Shown here in pieces: positions 44,703 to 54,920 of a stretch of DNA of 64,000 bases. Numbering within the stretch: position 1 is the stretch's first letter; the number at the start of each line of letters is the position of its first letter. The stretch is from assembly GCF_016765655.2 (NCBI RefSeq), contig NZ_CP086106.1:3585001-3649000 (forward strand), written 5' to 3'. The translations under genes were made by a program, and so were the position numbers. Source of the stretch: Skermanella mucosa. GTDB taxonomy: Bacteria; Pseudomonadota; Alphaproteobacteria; Azospirillales; Azospirillaceae. The notes under the pieces were generated by a model. It ran no database searches. It was not told where the DNA came from and saw nothing but the letters and a program-made list of their open reading frames with translations.

Positions 44703-45923
44703 ATGAACGCGTCCATTCCGTTTCGCCAGCCGCCGGGCGTCGCCGAGGCTGCCGGTTCCGTTTCGGAGGGGACGAACCGGCGGGTCGTGCTGGGGGCCGA
44801 CCGGCCGATGCGGCTGGACTGCGGCGTCGAGCTGGCGAACTTCACCGTTGCCTACAGCACCTTCGGGACGCTGAACGCGGACAGGTCGAACGCGGTGATG
44901 GTCTGCCATGCGCTGACCGGCGACCATTTCGTGACCGACTACCATCCAGTCTCGGGCAAGCCCGGGTGGTGGAGCATGCTGGTCGGCCCCGGGCGGCCGA
45001 TCGACACCAACCGATATTTCGTCATCTGCTCCAACGTGATCGGCGGCTGCATGGGCAGCATCGGCCCGGCCGAGACCGATCCCGCGACCGGCAAGCCTTA
45101 TGGCCTGGGCTTCCCGGTCATCACGATCGCCGACATGGTGCGGGCGCAGAAGCTGCTGGTCGACCATCTCGGCATCGACAAGCTGTTCTGCGTGGTCGGC
45201 GGGTCCATGGGCGGCATGCAGGTGCTGCAATGGGCGGTCAGCTATCCGGACCATGTCTTCGCGGCGCTTCCGATCGCGACCGCCGCCCGCCATTCGGCCC
45301 AGAACATCGCCTTCCACGAGGTCGGGCGGCAGGCGATCATGGCCGATCCGGACTGGTGCGGCGGCGACTACCTGAACCAGGGGATGCGGCCGCACCGCGG
45401 GCTCGCGGTGGCGCGCATGGCCGCGCACATCACCTACCTGTCGGAGGCGGCGCTTCACCGCAAGTTCGGCCGCAACCTGCAGAACCGGCAGGCGGTGACC
45501 TACGGTTTCGACGCCGACTTCCAGGTGGAGAGCTATCTGAGGCACCAGGGCATCACCTTCGTCGACCGGTTCGACGCCAACTCGTACCTGTATATCACCC
45601 GGGCGATGGATTATTTCGACCTGGCGGCGGAGCATGGCGGCGTCCTTGCCAACGCCTTCCGGTACAAGGACGGCCCGACGCCGGTACGGTTCTGCCTGAC
45701 CTCGTTCTCCAGCGACTGGCTGTTCCCGACCACAGAATCCCGGGCCGTCGTCCACGCGCTGAACGCGGTGGCAGCCAACGTCAGCTTCGTCGAGGTCGCT
45801 ACCGACAAGGGGCACGACGCCTTCCTGCTGGACGAGCCGGAATTCCACCAAGTGGTGCGGGGCTTCCTGGACGGCTGCGCCGAGCACAGGGGCCTGACCA
45901 GGCGGCGGGCGGCCACGGCATGA
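44703..45923 (+). CDS. metX: Homoserine O-acetyltransferase
   Basis: Activates homoserine with an acyl group for methionine synthesis. The 406-residue alpha/beta hydrolase-fold enzyme has the nucleophile Ser168 in GGSMGGMQ, the CHALTGD oxyanion region (68-74) and the Asp/His pair in TDKGHDAF near residue 375. MetX family members may use acetyl-CoA or succinyl-CoA; the choice cannot be settled by eye. metW overlaps its stop. Confidence 0.94.
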   Translation: MNASIPFRQPPGVAEAAGSVSEGTNRRVVLGADRPMRLDCGVELANFTVAYSTFGTLNADRSNAVMVCHALTGDHFVTDYHPVSGKPGWWSMLVGPGRPIDTNRYFVICSNVIGGCMGSIGPAETDPATGKPYGLGFPVITIADMVRAQKLLVDHLGIDKLFCVVGGSMGGMQVLQWAVSYPDHVFAALPIATAARHSAQNIAFHEVGRQAIMADPDWCGGDYLNQGMRPHRGLAVARMAAHITYLSEAALHRKFGRNLQNRQAVTYGFDADFQVESYLRHQGITFVDRFDANSYLYITRAMDYFDLAAEHGGVLANAFRYKDGPTPVRFCLTSFSSDWLFPTTESRAVVHALNAVAANVSFVEVATDKGHDAFLLDEPEFHQVVRGFLDGCAEHRGLTRRRAATA

Positions 45924-46579
45924 GCCCGCTCGACGACACCTCCTCCCGGAACCGCCGTTCCGGAACGATCCGCCTCGACCTCAAGCTGATCGCCGACATG
46001 GTCGAGCCGGGCAGCCGGGTGCTGGACATCGGCTGCGGCGACGGCGCGCTGCTCGATTTCCTGGTCCACGAAAAGGGCGTGGACGGCCGGGGGATCGAGC
46101 TGAGCATGGACGGGGTGCATACCTGCGTCAGCCACGGCCTGTCGGTGATCCAGGGCGACGCCGAGACGGACCTGAAGGACTATCCGAGCGGCGCCTTCGA
46201 CTATGTCATCCTCAGCCAGACCCTGCAGGCAATGCGGGCGCCCCGCACCGTGCTGGAGGAACTGGTTCGGATCGGCGACCGGGCCATCGTCTCGTTCCCG
46301 AATTTCGGCTACTGGCGGATCCGCATGGCGCTGCTGTGGCTCGGCCGCATGCCGGTGACGGAGCGGCTGGGCTATGAATGGTACGAGACGCCGAACATCC
46401 ATTTCTGCACGATCAAGGACTTCACCAGCCTGTGCGACCGGCTGGACATCACGATCGACCGCAGCGTGATCCTCGGTCGCGACAACCGCCCTACGCGCCT
46501 GGCATCGGCCGACGGCATCGCCAACTTCTTCGGCGAGCAGGGCGTCTTCATGCTGCGCCGGAACGGCAGGCAGGGTTGA
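45920..46579 (+). CDS. metW: Methionine biosynthesis protein MetW
   Basis: A 219-residue class I methyltransferase-fold protein with the SAM motif VLDIGCGDG (34-42). MetW works with MetX in homoserine acylation in many proteobacteria, and metX-metW is a standard pair. The ATG overlaps the metX TGA. The [18 protein letters not shown] and [11 protein letters not shown] regions are typical of the family. Confidence 0.94.
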   Translation: MSPLDDTSSRNRRSGTIRLDLKLIADMVEPGSRVLDIGCGDGALLDFLVHEKGVDGRGIELSMDGVHTCVSHGLSVIQGDAETDLKDYPSGAFDYVILSQTLQAMRAPRTVLEELVRIGDRAIVSFPNFGYWRIRMALLWLGRMPVTERLGYEWYETPNIHFCTIKDFTSLCDRLDITIDRSVILGRDNRPTRLASADGIANFFGEQGVFMLRRNGRQG

Positions 46580-46597
46580 TTCGGGCGGACGCCCTGA

Positions 46598-47011
46598 TCA
46601 GAAGCTGACGCAGGCCGGGCGTGTCATGGTCAGCACGGACTGTTGGTCGAAGCGCCGCTTGTAGGCGTCGGCGACCTCCGCGACACGGGGACGGTCCCGG
46701 GCCGCATCGGACAGGACGACCACCAGAACCTTGCTCGGCTCCCGCACGATGGTGCCGTTGCCGGTGTCCCGCCACTGGCCTCCGGCATCCAGGACCGTAA
46801 GGCCGTCGGGGAAGCGCGGCGTCACCTCCTCGTCCAGAAAGCGGCTCCAGTCGGCGTCGGTCACGCCCAGGCTGTCCCCGATGTTGCGCCCGAACACGAC
46901 TTCCGCCACGAGGCCGGGATTCGCGCCGGGGCCGCAGCCGGTCGCCATAGGGCCGGCGCAGCCGCCGAGCAGGGCACCCGCCAGCGCCACCGACATCACC
47001 CGGTTCCGCAT
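46598..47011 (-). CDS. DUF3574-type lipoprotein
   Basis: A 137-residue lipoprotein with a signal sequence (MRNRVMSVALAGALLGGC) and the lipidated Cys at residue 18. The mature part, with VVFGRNIGDSLGVTDADWSR and FLDEEVTPRFPDGLTVLDA, matches the DUF3574 family, whose role is unknown. The start at 47011 follows GGAGGACAGGCG. It is convergent with metW, 18 nt away. Confidence 0.82.
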   Translation of the reverse strand: MRNRVMSVALAGALLGGCAGPMATGCGPGANPGLVAEVVFGRNIGDSLGVTDADWSRFLDEEVTPRFPDGLTVLDAGGQWRDTGNGTIVREPSKVLVVVLSDAARDRPRVAEVADAYKRRFDQQSVLTMTRPACVSF

Positions 47012-47096
47012 CGCCTGTCCTCCGTCACGTGACCTCCAGGGAATGTACGCGGACATCGGCTGTTGTTCATACGGAATCTGCCGGAGGAAAGCCCTT

Positions 47097-47459
47097 ATGC
47101 GCATGTACGTCTTCGCCGCCATCCTGTCACTCGCTTTCGCGTCTCCGGCCGCCTTGGCCCAGACCACGGCCCAGGCACCGGCCAACCCGAGCAACGATCC
47201 GGCCGAACGGCCCCTGATGACGGCTCCGCAGCCCGGCGACCAGACGACGACCGATCCGGTCACCCCGACTCCAGGCATTTCCGGCGAGGCGCCGAGCCGG
47301 GAATTGACTGGCCAGGGCAATACCGGCGTGCCGGGAGGCACCCCCCAGGCGGAGGATGCGCCCGCCGAAATGACCGGACCCGGAGAGGCCCAGAGCGAAG
47401 GGGCCAACCCTCCCCCGTCCACCGGCACGCCACCAACGGCGCAGCCCCCTCAACGGTGA
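47097..47459 (+). CDS. Secreted low-complexity Pro/Thr-rich protein
   Basis: A 120-residue protein of unknown function. A clear signal peptide (MRMYVFAAILSLAFASPAAL, cut near AQ) is followed by about 98 residues dominated by Pro, Thr, Gly, Ala, Gln and Glu, with no Cys and little predicted structure. The ATG has an excellent ribosome site (GGAGGAAA). It could be a small periplasmic spacer or stress protein. Base composition resembles its neighbours. Confidence 0.7.
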   Translation: MRMYVFAAILSLAFASPAALAQTTAQAPANPSNDPAERPLMTAPQPGDQTTTDPVTPTPGISGEAPSRELTGQGNTGVPGGTPQAEDAPAEMTGPGEAQSEGANPPPSTGTPPTAQPPQR

Positions 47460-47463
47460 TGCG

Positions 47464-47490
47464 GCTCAGGCGCCGACGCGGCGCCTGAGC
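47464..47490. terminator. Palindrome at convergent gene ends
   Basis: A 12-bp perfect stem (47464-47475 with 47479-47490) and 3-nt loop start 5 nt after the stop of the plus-strand gene. The element also covers the last codons of the DUF1499 gene, so it is embedded in coding sequence. It lacks a T-run. Confidence 0.6.
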
Positions 47491-47972
47491 TCGGCCAGCC
47501 ATGCCTCGACCCGCCGACGGTTGACCCCCATGTCGGAATAGCCGAACCGCGAGCGGCTATAGATGGCGACAGTCGACCCGCCGTCTCCCGCGGGCAGGAT
47601 CGCGACGTCGATATAGTCGGGAAAGCGCAGCACGGCGCTGCGCTGGACCAGCAGCATCCGCATTCCGTCGGGCGATCGTTCCAGCAGGGCCGTGCGCGGT
47701 GCCTCCCCGGCCAGCGCGAGCATGGCGTCGCGCAGCCGTTCCGCCGGGACCGGGAACACGGGACTCTCGGCGTCCGGCGCGGCCTTCGGAGTCGTTCCCG
47801 GAGGCGCGACCAGGAACTGGTTCGGGGTGGATGCGCGCTCGATAGCCGCGAAATCGGCCAGGGCACGCTCACCCGGCGCCCCGTCGGCCCAGGGTCCGAG
47901 CTGCCAGCCATACCAGCCGACGGCCGCGAGGAGGATCACGGCCAGCAAGGCTCTGGCGACGGACTTCAACAT
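47466..47972 (-). CDS. DUF1499-family protein
   Basis: A 168-residue protein with an N-terminal membrane anchor (about 5-22) and the DUF1499 domain. Conserved parts are [10 protein letters not shown], the [11 protein letters not shown] strand and [20 protein letters not shown] at the end. The function is unknown; the domain is probably periplasmic. The ATG at 47972 is preferred, since upstream sequence is not conserved. It is divergent from trmFO. Confidence 0.85.
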   Translation of the reverse strand: MLKSVARALLAVILLAAVGWYGWQLGPWADGAPGERALADFAAIERASTPNQFLVAPPGTTPKAAPDAESPVFPVPAERLRDAMLALAGEAPRTALLERSPDGMRMLLVQRSAVLRFPDYIDVAILPAGDGGSTVAIYSRSRFGYSDMGVNRRRVEAWLAELRRRVGA

Positions 47973-48136
47973 GTCGGCTCCCGAGGAAATGGAAAAGCGC
48001 GGTCCGGACCCGGAACGGCCCCGGCGACGGGTGTAACTTCGCGGAGGGCGCCGGGCAAGGCCGATCCGGCCCCTTGCCAATCCGCATCGGATGCGCCATT
48101 TGCGCAGTTTGGTCCATGAAGGCAAGCACCATACAG

Positions 48137-49504
48137 ATGAGCACGTCGCAGCAGCACCTCCCCCGCCCCGTCCATGTCATCGGCGGCGGCCTCGCCGGCA
48201 GCGAAGCAGCCTGGCAGATCGCCTCGGCCGGCGTCCCGGTCGTGCTGCACGAGATGCGCCCCGTGCGCAAGACCGACGCCCACCAGACGGACGGTCTGGC
48301 GGAAATGGTATGCTCCAACTCATTCCGCTCCGACGATGCCGAATACAACGCGGTCGGCCTCCTGCACGAGGAAATGCGGCGCTGCGGATCGCTGATCCTG
48401 CGTTGCGCCGATGCCCACAAGGTGCCGGCGGGCGGCGCGCTGGCGGTAGACCGCGATGGTTTCTCGGCCGCCGTCTCCGAAGCGCTGGCGAACCATCCGC
48501 TGGTCACCATCGTCCGGGAGGAGGTCGCCGGCCTGCCGCCTGCCGATTGGGACAGCGTGATCGTCGCGACCGGTCCCCTGACCTCTCCGGCGCTGGCCGA
48601 GGCGGTCCGGGAACTGACCGGCGAGGAGAGCCTGGCCTTCTTCGATGCGATCGCGCCGATCGTCTACAAGGAGAGCATCGACCTGTCCAAGGCGTGGTTC
48701 CAGTCGCGCTACGACAAGCCCGGCCCCGGCGGCACCGGCCAGGACTATATCAACTGCGCGATGGACAGGGAGCAGTACGAGGCCTTCATCCAGGCCCTGC
48801 TCGACGCGCCCAAGACCGACTTCAAGGAGTGGGAGAAGAACACCCCCTATTTCGAGGGTTGCCTGCCAATCGAGGTGATGGCGTCCCGCGGCATCGACAC
48901 CCTGCGCTACGGCCCGATGAAGCCGGTCGGCCTGACCAATCCCCACACCGGCGGCCGCTCCCACGCGATCGTCCAGCTTCGGCAGGACAATGCGCTGGGC
49001 ACGCTCTACAATCTGGTCGGCTTCCAGACCAAGATGAAATATGCCGACCAGACCCGGGTGTTCCGCATGATCCCCGGGCTCGAGAATGCCGAGTTCGCGC
49101 GCCTGGGAGGTCTGCACCGCAATACCTTCCTGAACAGCCCCAAGCTGCTAGACCGCGAAATGCGCCTGAAGGCGATGCCGAACCTGCGTTTCGCCGGTCA
49201 GGTGACCGGCGTGGAAGGTTACGTCGAGTCCGCCGCCATCGGGCTGCTGACCGGCCGCTTCGCCGGGGCCGAGCGGCTGGGCAGAACCTGTGCCGCTCCG
49301 CCGGCGACGACCGCGCTCGGCGCACTGCTGAACCACATCACCGGCGGTGCCGACGCAGAGACCTTCCAGCCGATGAACGTCAATTTCGGCCTGTTCCCGG
49401 ACCTGGAAGGCAAGGTCAAGGGCCGGGACCGCAAATTGGCCTATACTAGGCGAGCGCTGAACGACCTGGATGGCTGGCTGGGAACGAGGCAGGCGGCAGA
49501 GTAA
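48137..49504 (+). CDS. trmFO: Folate-dependent tRNA m5U54 methyltransferase
   Basis: Methylates uridine 54 in the T-loop of tRNA with methylenetetrahydrofolate and FAD. The 455-residue protein begins with the FAD-binding motif [13 protein letters not shown] (14-26), followed by [12 protein letters not shown] with the conserved Cys, [14 protein letters not shown] with the second conserved Cys, and NHITGG near the C-terminus. A start at 48116 is also possible. It stands alone. Confidence 0.94.
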   Translation: MSTSQQHLPRPVHVIGGGLAGSEAAWQIASAGVPVVLHEMRPVRKTDAHQTDGLAEMVCSNSFRSDDAEYNAVGLLHEEMRRCGSLILRCADAHKVPAGGALAVDRDGFSAAVSEALANHPLVTIVREEVAGLPPADWDSVIVATGPLTSPALAEAVRELTGEESLAFFDAIAPIVYKESIDLSKAWFQSRYDKPGPGGTGQDYINCAMDREQYEAFIQALLDAPKTDFKEWEKNTPYFEGCLPIEVMASRGIDTLRYGPMKPVGLTNPHTGGRSHAIVQLRQDNALGTLYNLVGFQTKMKYADQTRVFRMIPGLENAEFARLGGLHRNTFLNSPKLLDREMRLKAMPNLRFAGQVTGVEGYVESAAIGLLTGRFAGAERLGRTCAAPPATTALGALLNHITGGADAETFQPMNVNFGLFPDLEGKVKGRDRKLAYTRRALNDLDGWLGTRQAAE

Positions 49505-49583
49505 TTTCCCAGGGTATTATCTGTGGAGCGGCTCACAACCGTCCGATCCGAAACGGGTACGCGTCGAGGAACATTCCGGGAAG

Positions 49584-50792
49584 ATGGACAAGCCTGAAGA
49601 ACGGCAGATGATCGCGGCCGACCTTTCGGCGATCGGAAGGATCGGCGCCGTGCCATCGATCCTGGAAGTGGTTGCGGAGACCACCGGCATGGGCTTCGTG
49701 ACGGTCGCCCGTGTCACGGAGGGCACCTGGACGGCCTGCGCTGTCCTGGACAGGATCAGCTTCGGGCTGCGGGTCGGGGGCGAACTCGACGTGAGCACGA
49801 CGCTGTGCAGCGAAGTGCGGGACAGCCGCCTTCCCATCATCATCGACGATGCGGAGGAAGACCCCCGCTACTGCGATCATCACACGCCGAAGCTTTTCAA
49901 CATCAGGAGCTACATCTCTTATCCGATCTTCAGGGTGAACGGCGATTATTTCGGGACCCTGTGCGCCGTAGACCGCCGGCCGACAAAGGTTTCCGATCCC
50001 CGGATCACCGCAATGATGGAATCCTTCTCCAGGCTTATCGGGATGCAGCTGGAAACCGAGGAAAGGCACCTCAGGGCCCAGGCGGACCTGCTGGACGAGC
50101 AGCAGACTTCGGAATTGCGCGAGCAGTTCATCGCGGTGCTCGGCCATGATCTGCGCAACCCGCTGTTCGCCATCGAGTCGGGCGCCAACCTGCTCCTGCG
50201 CAGGCCGCTCGATCCGACCTCGCTCTCGATCGTCGAGCATATGCGGGCGAGCAGCCTGCGCGCTTCCCGGCTGGTCGGCGACGTGCTCGATTTCGCCCGC
50301 GGGCGGCTGGGCGGCGGCATTCCCCTGGATATCGAGGAGGCGCCAAACCTTGAGCAAACCCTGCGGCACGTGATCGCGGAGCTGCAGGCGATCCATCCGG
50401 ACCGCAGCATCCGCAACACCTTCGACATCTCCGAGACCGTGTCCTGCGACCCGGACCGGATCGCCCAGCTGCTGTCGAACCTGCTGACCAACGCCGTGAC
50501 CCACGGCGCATCGGACCAGCCGGTGGATGTCTCGGCGGACACGGGCGGCGGAAGCTTCGTCCTCTCGGTCACCAACCAGGGACCGCCCATCCCCGCCGAC
50601 ATGCTGCCGAAGCTGTTCCGGCCGTTCCAGCGCTCGGTCGCCGCCGCCCCGCGGGACGGGCTGGGAATCGGCCTTTACATCGCCTCCCAGATCGCGGAGT
50701 CCCATGGCGGCCGGATGGACGCGTTCTCCTCGGCGGAATGCGGCACGACCTTCAGGTTCTCCATGCCGCTGCGGGGCGGCCGGACCGGTTAA
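49584..50792 (+). CDS. Soluble GAF-domain sensor histidine kinase
   Basis: A 402-residue cytoplasmic kinase. A GAF domain (about 22-160) precedes the dimerisation/phosphoacceptor domain with His188 in VLGHDLRNPL. The ATPase domain shows LLSNLLTNAVTHG (N box) and DGLGIGLYIAS (G box). No membrane helix is present, so it senses an internal or diffusible signal. The GAF domain has DDAEEDPRYCDHH, and the Cys could sit near a chromophore, but bilin binding is not established. No response regulator is adjacent. Confidence 0.88.
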   Translation: MDKPEERQMIAADLSAIGRIGAVPSILEVVAETTGMGFVTVARVTEGTWTACAVLDRISFGLRVGGELDVSTTLCSEVRDSRLPIIIDDAEEDPRYCDHHTPKLFNIRSYISYPIFRVNGDYFGTLCAVDRRPTKVSDPRITAMMESFSRLIGMQLETEERHLRAQADLLDEQQTSELREQFIAVLGHDLRNPLFAIESGANLLLRRPLDPTSLSIVEHMRASSLRASRLVGDVLDFARGRLGGGIPLDIEEAPNLEQTLRHVIAELQAIHPDRSIRNTFDISETVSCDPDRIAQLLSNLLTNAVTHGASDQPVDVSADTGGGSFVLSVTNQGPPIPADMLPKLFRPFQRSVAAAPRDGLGIGLYIASQIAESHGGRMDAFSSAECGTTFRFSMPLRGGRTG

Positions 50793-51640
50793 TACCTGCC
50801 CGTCATCGCCCGCCACGCCAGCCGGGCCTGCCGGAACGGGTTGGGCATTTGGACGCGGGGGGCGAAGACGTCGTTACCGGCCTTAGCGATGACGCCCAGG
50901 TAAATGTCGGCAAGGGTCGCGGTCAGCAGCGCCGGATATCCGGCGCGCGGCACCTGTCCGCGCAACGCCCGAGCCTCCTCCAGATGGGTCCGCGCCATCC
51001 CGGCGACCTCGGACACGACGCCCTTCAACCCTTCCGGCGGTTTCAGGTCGAACAGGCTGCGCTCCGACACGCCATGGCGCTCCAGCACGTCCCTGGGCAG
51101 GTAGAGCCGGTGACCACGGGCATGGAAGGGCACCGCGCGCAGCAGGCCGGTGAGCGCCCAGGCGATGCCGACATGGCGGGCCGCTATGGCGGCCGGAGCG
51201 TCCCGGACTCCCAGGATCTCCAGCGCGAGCTTGGCCAGCGGAGCCGAAGTCACTTCCGCGTAGCTGGCCAGGCAGGTCTTGTCGGCCGGCGGCTCGTCGG
51301 ACAGGTCGGCTTCCCGGCCATCGATCAGAGTCTCGAAATGGGCGCGGGTCAAATCGAAGCGGCGGATCGCGTCGGCCAGCGGTGCCAGCACCTCGTGACG
51401 GCGTCCGGCCCCGGCATAGACCTCGCCGATGCTGTCATGCCACCACTGGAGCCGGATCTGGCCGAGGACGGGTTCGGTCACCACCTCCCTGGTCTTGGCG
51501 ATCTCCAGGTTGAAGGCGTAGAGCGCGAACAGCGCCTCGCGCCGGTCGGGCGGGGCGAACAGGCAGGTCAGGAACCGGTCGTTGTCGTACTTCCGGACCT
51601 CCTGACCGCAATAGGAAAGGGCCGCGTCGGAGTTAGCCAT
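50789..51640 (-). CDS. NDUFAF6-like squalene/phytoene synthase-fold protein
   Basis: A 283-residue member of the trans-isoprenyl synthase head-to-head fold, but both aspartate-rich catalytic motifs are lost. The first, VDDIVDEP in HpnD, reads here IAKTREVV; the second, RDLEED, reads RAVPFH. It is therefore unlikely to make squalene and instead resembles NDUFAF6, a complex I assembly factor. The stop shares TTAA with the convergent kinase gene. The ATG at 51640 lacks a strong ribosome site. Confidence 0.85.
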   Translation of the reverse strand: MANSDAALSYCGQEVRKYDNDRFLTCLFAPPDRREALFALYAFNLEIAKTREVVTEPVLGQIRLQWWHDSIGEVYAGAGRRHEVLAPLADAIRRFDLTRAHFETLIDGREADLSDEPPADKTCLASYAEVTSAPLAKLALEILGVRDAPAAIAARHVGIAWALTGLLRAVPFHARGHRLYLPRDVLERHGVSERSLFDLKPPEGLKGVVSEVAGMARTHLEEARALRGQVPRAGYPALLTATLADIYLGVIAKAGNDVFAPRVQMPNPFRQARLAWRAMTGRY

Positions 51641-51782
51641 GAAATTTCGAGGGAAGCCGCATCGTGACGAAGGAAACCAGTGCCAACATGCTCTATAGTG
51701 GACCTCTGGCGCCATGACATATTGGCCTCGCGCGGCTGATCGGCCAGACCCTGTAGCCCGACCTCGCTCAACGCGGACACCC

Positions 51783-52655
51783 ATGGCCGAGTTCAACATC
51801 GCACCGCCCGCCACAGGAAGCACCGAACCGTCGGCGAAAAAGGACGCGAGCGGGGAGAATTTCCCGGTCGCGTCGCGGCTGCTGCCGAAACGCCTCCGCC
51901 CGCACGTCATGGCCTTCTATCATTTCGTGCGCCTGGGCGACGACATCGCGGACGATCCCGACCTCGAGCCGGAACTGAAGCTGAGCCACCTGGACGCGCT
52001 GGAGCGCGCGCTGGTCAAGGGCGAGGCCCACAGCGCCTATCTCCAGCCCGCGCTGGACCTGCACGCCAGCCTGAAGCTGACGCGCATCCCCGACACCCAC
52101 GCTCGGCAGGTGCTCCAGGCCTTCCGGCGCGACGCCAAGAACACGCCGTGCCGGACCTGGAGCGACCTGATGCTCTATTGCCGCTATTCGGCGGCGCCGG
52201 TCGGCCGCTATCTTCTTGATCTCCATGGCGAGGGGGCCAAGGCGGTCGGGCCGTCGGACGCGCTGTGCGCGGCGCTCCAGATCCTCAACCATCTCCAGGA
52301 CTGCCGGGAGGACTGGGTCGACCTGGGCCGCTGCTATATCCCCCGGATCTGGTTCGAGCAGTCGAAGGTCAGCCCGGAACGGCTGGTCGAGCGCAGCTCG
52401 AACGACCAGTTGCGAGCGATCCTGGACCGCACCCTGGACGAGGTGGACAAGCTTCTGGAGCGCGCGGCGCCGCTTCCCGGCCTGGTCGTCCATCGCGGGC
52501 TCCGTCTGGAAAGCGCCGTGATCCTCAGCCTCGCGCGGGCGCTGTCGCGGCAGCTCCGCCGGCAGGACCCGCTGGCCCGCCGGGTCAAGCTGACCACGCC
52601 CGCCAGGGTGGTCGCGACGTTCCAGGGCATCGTGGCCGGACTGAGCACCAGATGA
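51783..52655 (+). CDS. hpnC: HpnC, hydroxysqualene synthase
   Basis: Turns presqualene diphosphate into hydroxysqualene in hopanoid synthesis. The 290-residue protein keeps both metal-binding motifs: VRLGDDIADDPD near residue 50 and LQDCREDW near 182. The GENFPVASRLLPKRLRP opening is the hallmark of HpnC. The ATG overlap to hpnD and spacing to hpnE show an operon hpnCDE. Confidence 0.94.
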   Translation: MAEFNIAPPATGSTEPSAKKDASGENFPVASRLLPKRLRPHVMAFYHFVRLGDDIADDPDLEPELKLSHLDALERALVKGEAHSAYLQPALDLHASLKLTRIPDTHARQVLQAFRRDAKNTPCRTWSDLMLYCRYSAAPVGRYLLDLHGEGAKAVGPSDALCAALQILNHLQDCREDWVDLGRCYIPRIWFEQSKVSPERLVERSSNDQLRAILDRTLDEVDKLLERAAPLPGLVVHRGLRLESAVILSLARALSRQLRRQDPLARRVKLTTPARVVATFQGIVAGLSTR

Positions 52656-53515
52656 CTGCACAGATGGCCGATTCCGCCGCCCCGGGAGAGATCGCGGGGA
52701 AGTCCGGCACGACCTTCTTCTGGCCCATGCTGCTGCTGCCCCGGCGCAAGCGCGCCGCCATGTTCGCGATCTATGCCTTTTGCCGGCAGGTCGACGACAT
52801 CGTCGACGAGCCGGGGCCGGTGGAGGAGAAGCGCGCGGCGCTGGCCGCGTGGCGGGAACAGATCCGCTCCCTCTATCTGGGCGGGGCGCCGGTCGGGCCG
52901 GTCGCCGCCGGCCTCGCCGACGCCATCGCCCGCTACCATCTGCCTCGCGGCGAGCTGGAAGCGGTGATCGACGGCATGGCGATGGACCTGGGCACTCCCC
53001 TGCGGGCGCCGCCGCTCGATACGCTCCGCGTCTATTGCCGGCGGGTCGCCGGCGCGGTCGGGCTGCTGACGATCCGGGTGTTCGACCGGGCCGACGCCGA
53101 GACCGAGGCCTTCGCGCTGGCCGTCGGCGACGCGCTCCAGATGACCAACATCCTGCGCGACCTGGAGGAGGACGCATCGATCGGACGCCTCTATCTCCCG
53201 CGCGAGCTTCTGGTCCGCGCCGGCATCACCGCGACCGATCCGGCGGAGGTGCTGCGCCACCCCAACCTGGGCAAGGCATGCGACGCGCTGGCGGACATGG
53301 CGGAAGCCCGGTTCGCCGAGGCCGACCGCCTGATGGCAGGCTGGCCGAGGCGCCGGCTGTGGGCGGCCCGGGCCATGATGATGCTGTACCGGCGCATGCT
53401 GGAGCGGCTGCGGGCGAGGGGCTGGCACGACGTGGGAAGACGGCCGCACCTGCCCCGGACGGAGAAGGCCTGGGTGACGCTGCGCTGCATGGTCGGACGG
53501 CCACCCCGGAGTTGA
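52652..53515 (+). CDS. hpnD: HpnD, presqualene diphosphate synthase
   Basis: Condenses two farnesyl diphosphate molecules into presqualene diphosphate. The 287-residue protein has intact aspartate-rich motifs CRQVDDIVDEP near 45-55 and NILRDLEED near 170. The ATG overlaps the hpnC stop (ATGA). Confidence 0.95.
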   Translation: MTAQMADSAAPGEIAGKSGTTFFWPMLLLPRRKRAAMFAIYAFCRQVDDIVDEPGPVEEKRAALAAWREQIRSLYLGGAPVGPVAAGLADAIARYHLPRGELEAVIDGMAMDLGTPLRAPPLDTLRVYCRRVAGAVGLLTIRVFDRADAETEAFALAVGDALQMTNILRDLEEDASIGRLYLPRELLVRAGITATDPAEVLRHPNLGKACDALADMAEARFAEADRLMAGWPRRRLWAARAMMMLYRRMLERLRARGWHDVGRRPHLPRTEKAWVTLRCMVGRPPRS

Positions 53516-53522
53516 CGCCGCC

Positions 53523-54851
53523 ATGAGCACCGTCCATGTCGTCGGCGCCGGCATGGCCGGCCTCGCCGCCGCCGTAGCCCTGGCCGGCAGCGGACGCCAC
53601 GTGATCCTCCACGAGGCTGCCGGACAGGCGGGAGGCCGCTGCCGGTCCCTGCACGACGGCGTGCTGGATCGGACGATCGACAACGGCAACCACCTGCTGC
53701 TGGGCGGCAACCGCGCCGTGTTCGCGCTGCTCGACCGGATCGGCGCCCGCGATCGGCTGGTCGCCGCTGCGGACCCGGCGGAGTTCCCCTTCCTGGACCT
53801 TGGCACGGGGGAACGGTGGGCGCTGCGGCCCAACGCCGGTCCCCTGCCCTGGTGGATGCTGGTACCCGGCCGCCGGGTACCCGGCACGCGCCTGCGCGAC
53901 TACCTGGCGCTGGCCAAGCTGCTTCGGGCGCCCGGGCACGCGACGGTGGCGGACTGCCTGGACCCGCGATCGGTGCTCTACCGTCGCCTGTGGGAGCCGC
54001 TGGCGGTCGCGGCGCTGAACATCGCGCCGGACCGCGGGTCGGCACGCCTGATGGGCGCCGTCGTGGCCGAGACCTTTCTGCGCGGCGGGGCCGCCTGCAG
54101 GCCCTTCGTCGCCGCGCGGGGCCTGACCGACACCTTCGTCGATCCGGCGCTGGCCTTTCTGGCGGCGCGGGGCTGCGACCTGAGGCTGAAGGCGCGGCTG
54201 CGGCGACTCGTGACCGAAAATGGGCGGGTCACGGCCCTGGAATTCGCCGGCGAAACGGTCGAACTGCTGCCGGGCGACGCGGTGGTGCTCGCCCTGCCGC
54301 CGGCCGGCGCCGCCGAACTGCTGCCCGGATTGACGGTACCGGAGGCGCACACGGCCATCCTGAACGCCCACTACCGGCTCGACCGCCCGGCAGCGCTTCC
54401 GGGCGGAAAGCTCTTCCTGGGGCTGATCGGCGGGACGGCGGAATGGCTGTTCTCCCGGGACGACGTCGTGTCGGTCACCGTGAGCGCCGCCGACCGGCTG
54501 ATGGACCGGCCGGCCGAGGAGCTGGCAGCCTTGCTGTGGCGCGACGTCGCGACCGCTTGCGGCCTGGGTCCGGCGATGCCGCCCGCCCGCATCATCAAGG
54601 AGAAACGGGCCACCTTCCGCCAGACCCCAGCCGACTCGGAGCGCCGCCCCGGCCCCGCGACAGACCTGTCGAACATGTCACTGGCCGGGGACTGGACCGC
54701 GACCGGGCTTCCGGCGACCATCGAAGGGGCGATACGGTCAGGAAACAAGGCCGCCGCACGGGTGTTAGACTCTTCATCGGCCGAAAGGCCGGCGCGGACC
54801 GCGATGCAGGCTTCACAACGGCGCCCGCTCGACATATCTCAACGGGCGTAG
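53523..54851 (+). CDS. hpnE: HpnE, hydroxysqualene dehydroxylase
   Basis: Reduces hydroxysqualene to squalene with FAD, completing the HpnCDE route from farnesyl diphosphate. The 442-residue protein starts with VHVVGAGMAGLAAAVAL, the Rossmann FAD motif, then GGRCRS; the C-terminal FAD segment is LAGDWTATGLPATIEGAIRSG. The gene begins 7 nt after hpnD. Squalene-hopene cyclase (shc/hpnF) is not in the window. Confidence 0.94.
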   Translation: MSTVHVVGAGMAGLAAAVALAGSGRHVILHEAAGQAGGRCRSLHDGVLDRTIDNGNHLLLGGNRAVFALLDRIGARDRLVAAADPAEFPFLDLGTGERWALRPNAGPLPWWMLVPGRRVPGTRLRDYLALAKLLRAPGHATVADCLDPRSVLYRRLWEPLAVAALNIAPDRGSARLMGAVVAETFLRGGAACRPFVAARGLTDTFVDPALAFLAARGCDLRLKARLRRLVTENGRVTALEFAGETVELLPGDAVVLALPPAGAAELLPGLTVPEAHTAILNAHYRLDRPAALPGGKLFLGLIGGTAEWLFSRDDVVSVTVSAADRLMDRPAEELAALLWRDVATACGLGPAMPPARIIKEKRATFRQTPADSERRPGPATDLSNMSLAGDWTATGLPATIEGAIRSGNKAAARVLDSSSAERPARTAMQASQRRPLDISQRA

Positions 54852-54920
54852 CCTCAAGCAAATTTGCCCCGGCGACCCTTCGCCGCGGCATGTGTCCCGA
54901 AAAAACGAAATGAGGAACCG

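Noticed and set aside
50789-51640. Third squalene or phytoene synthase
   Set aside because: Both aspartate-rich motifs needed for catalysis are replaced.
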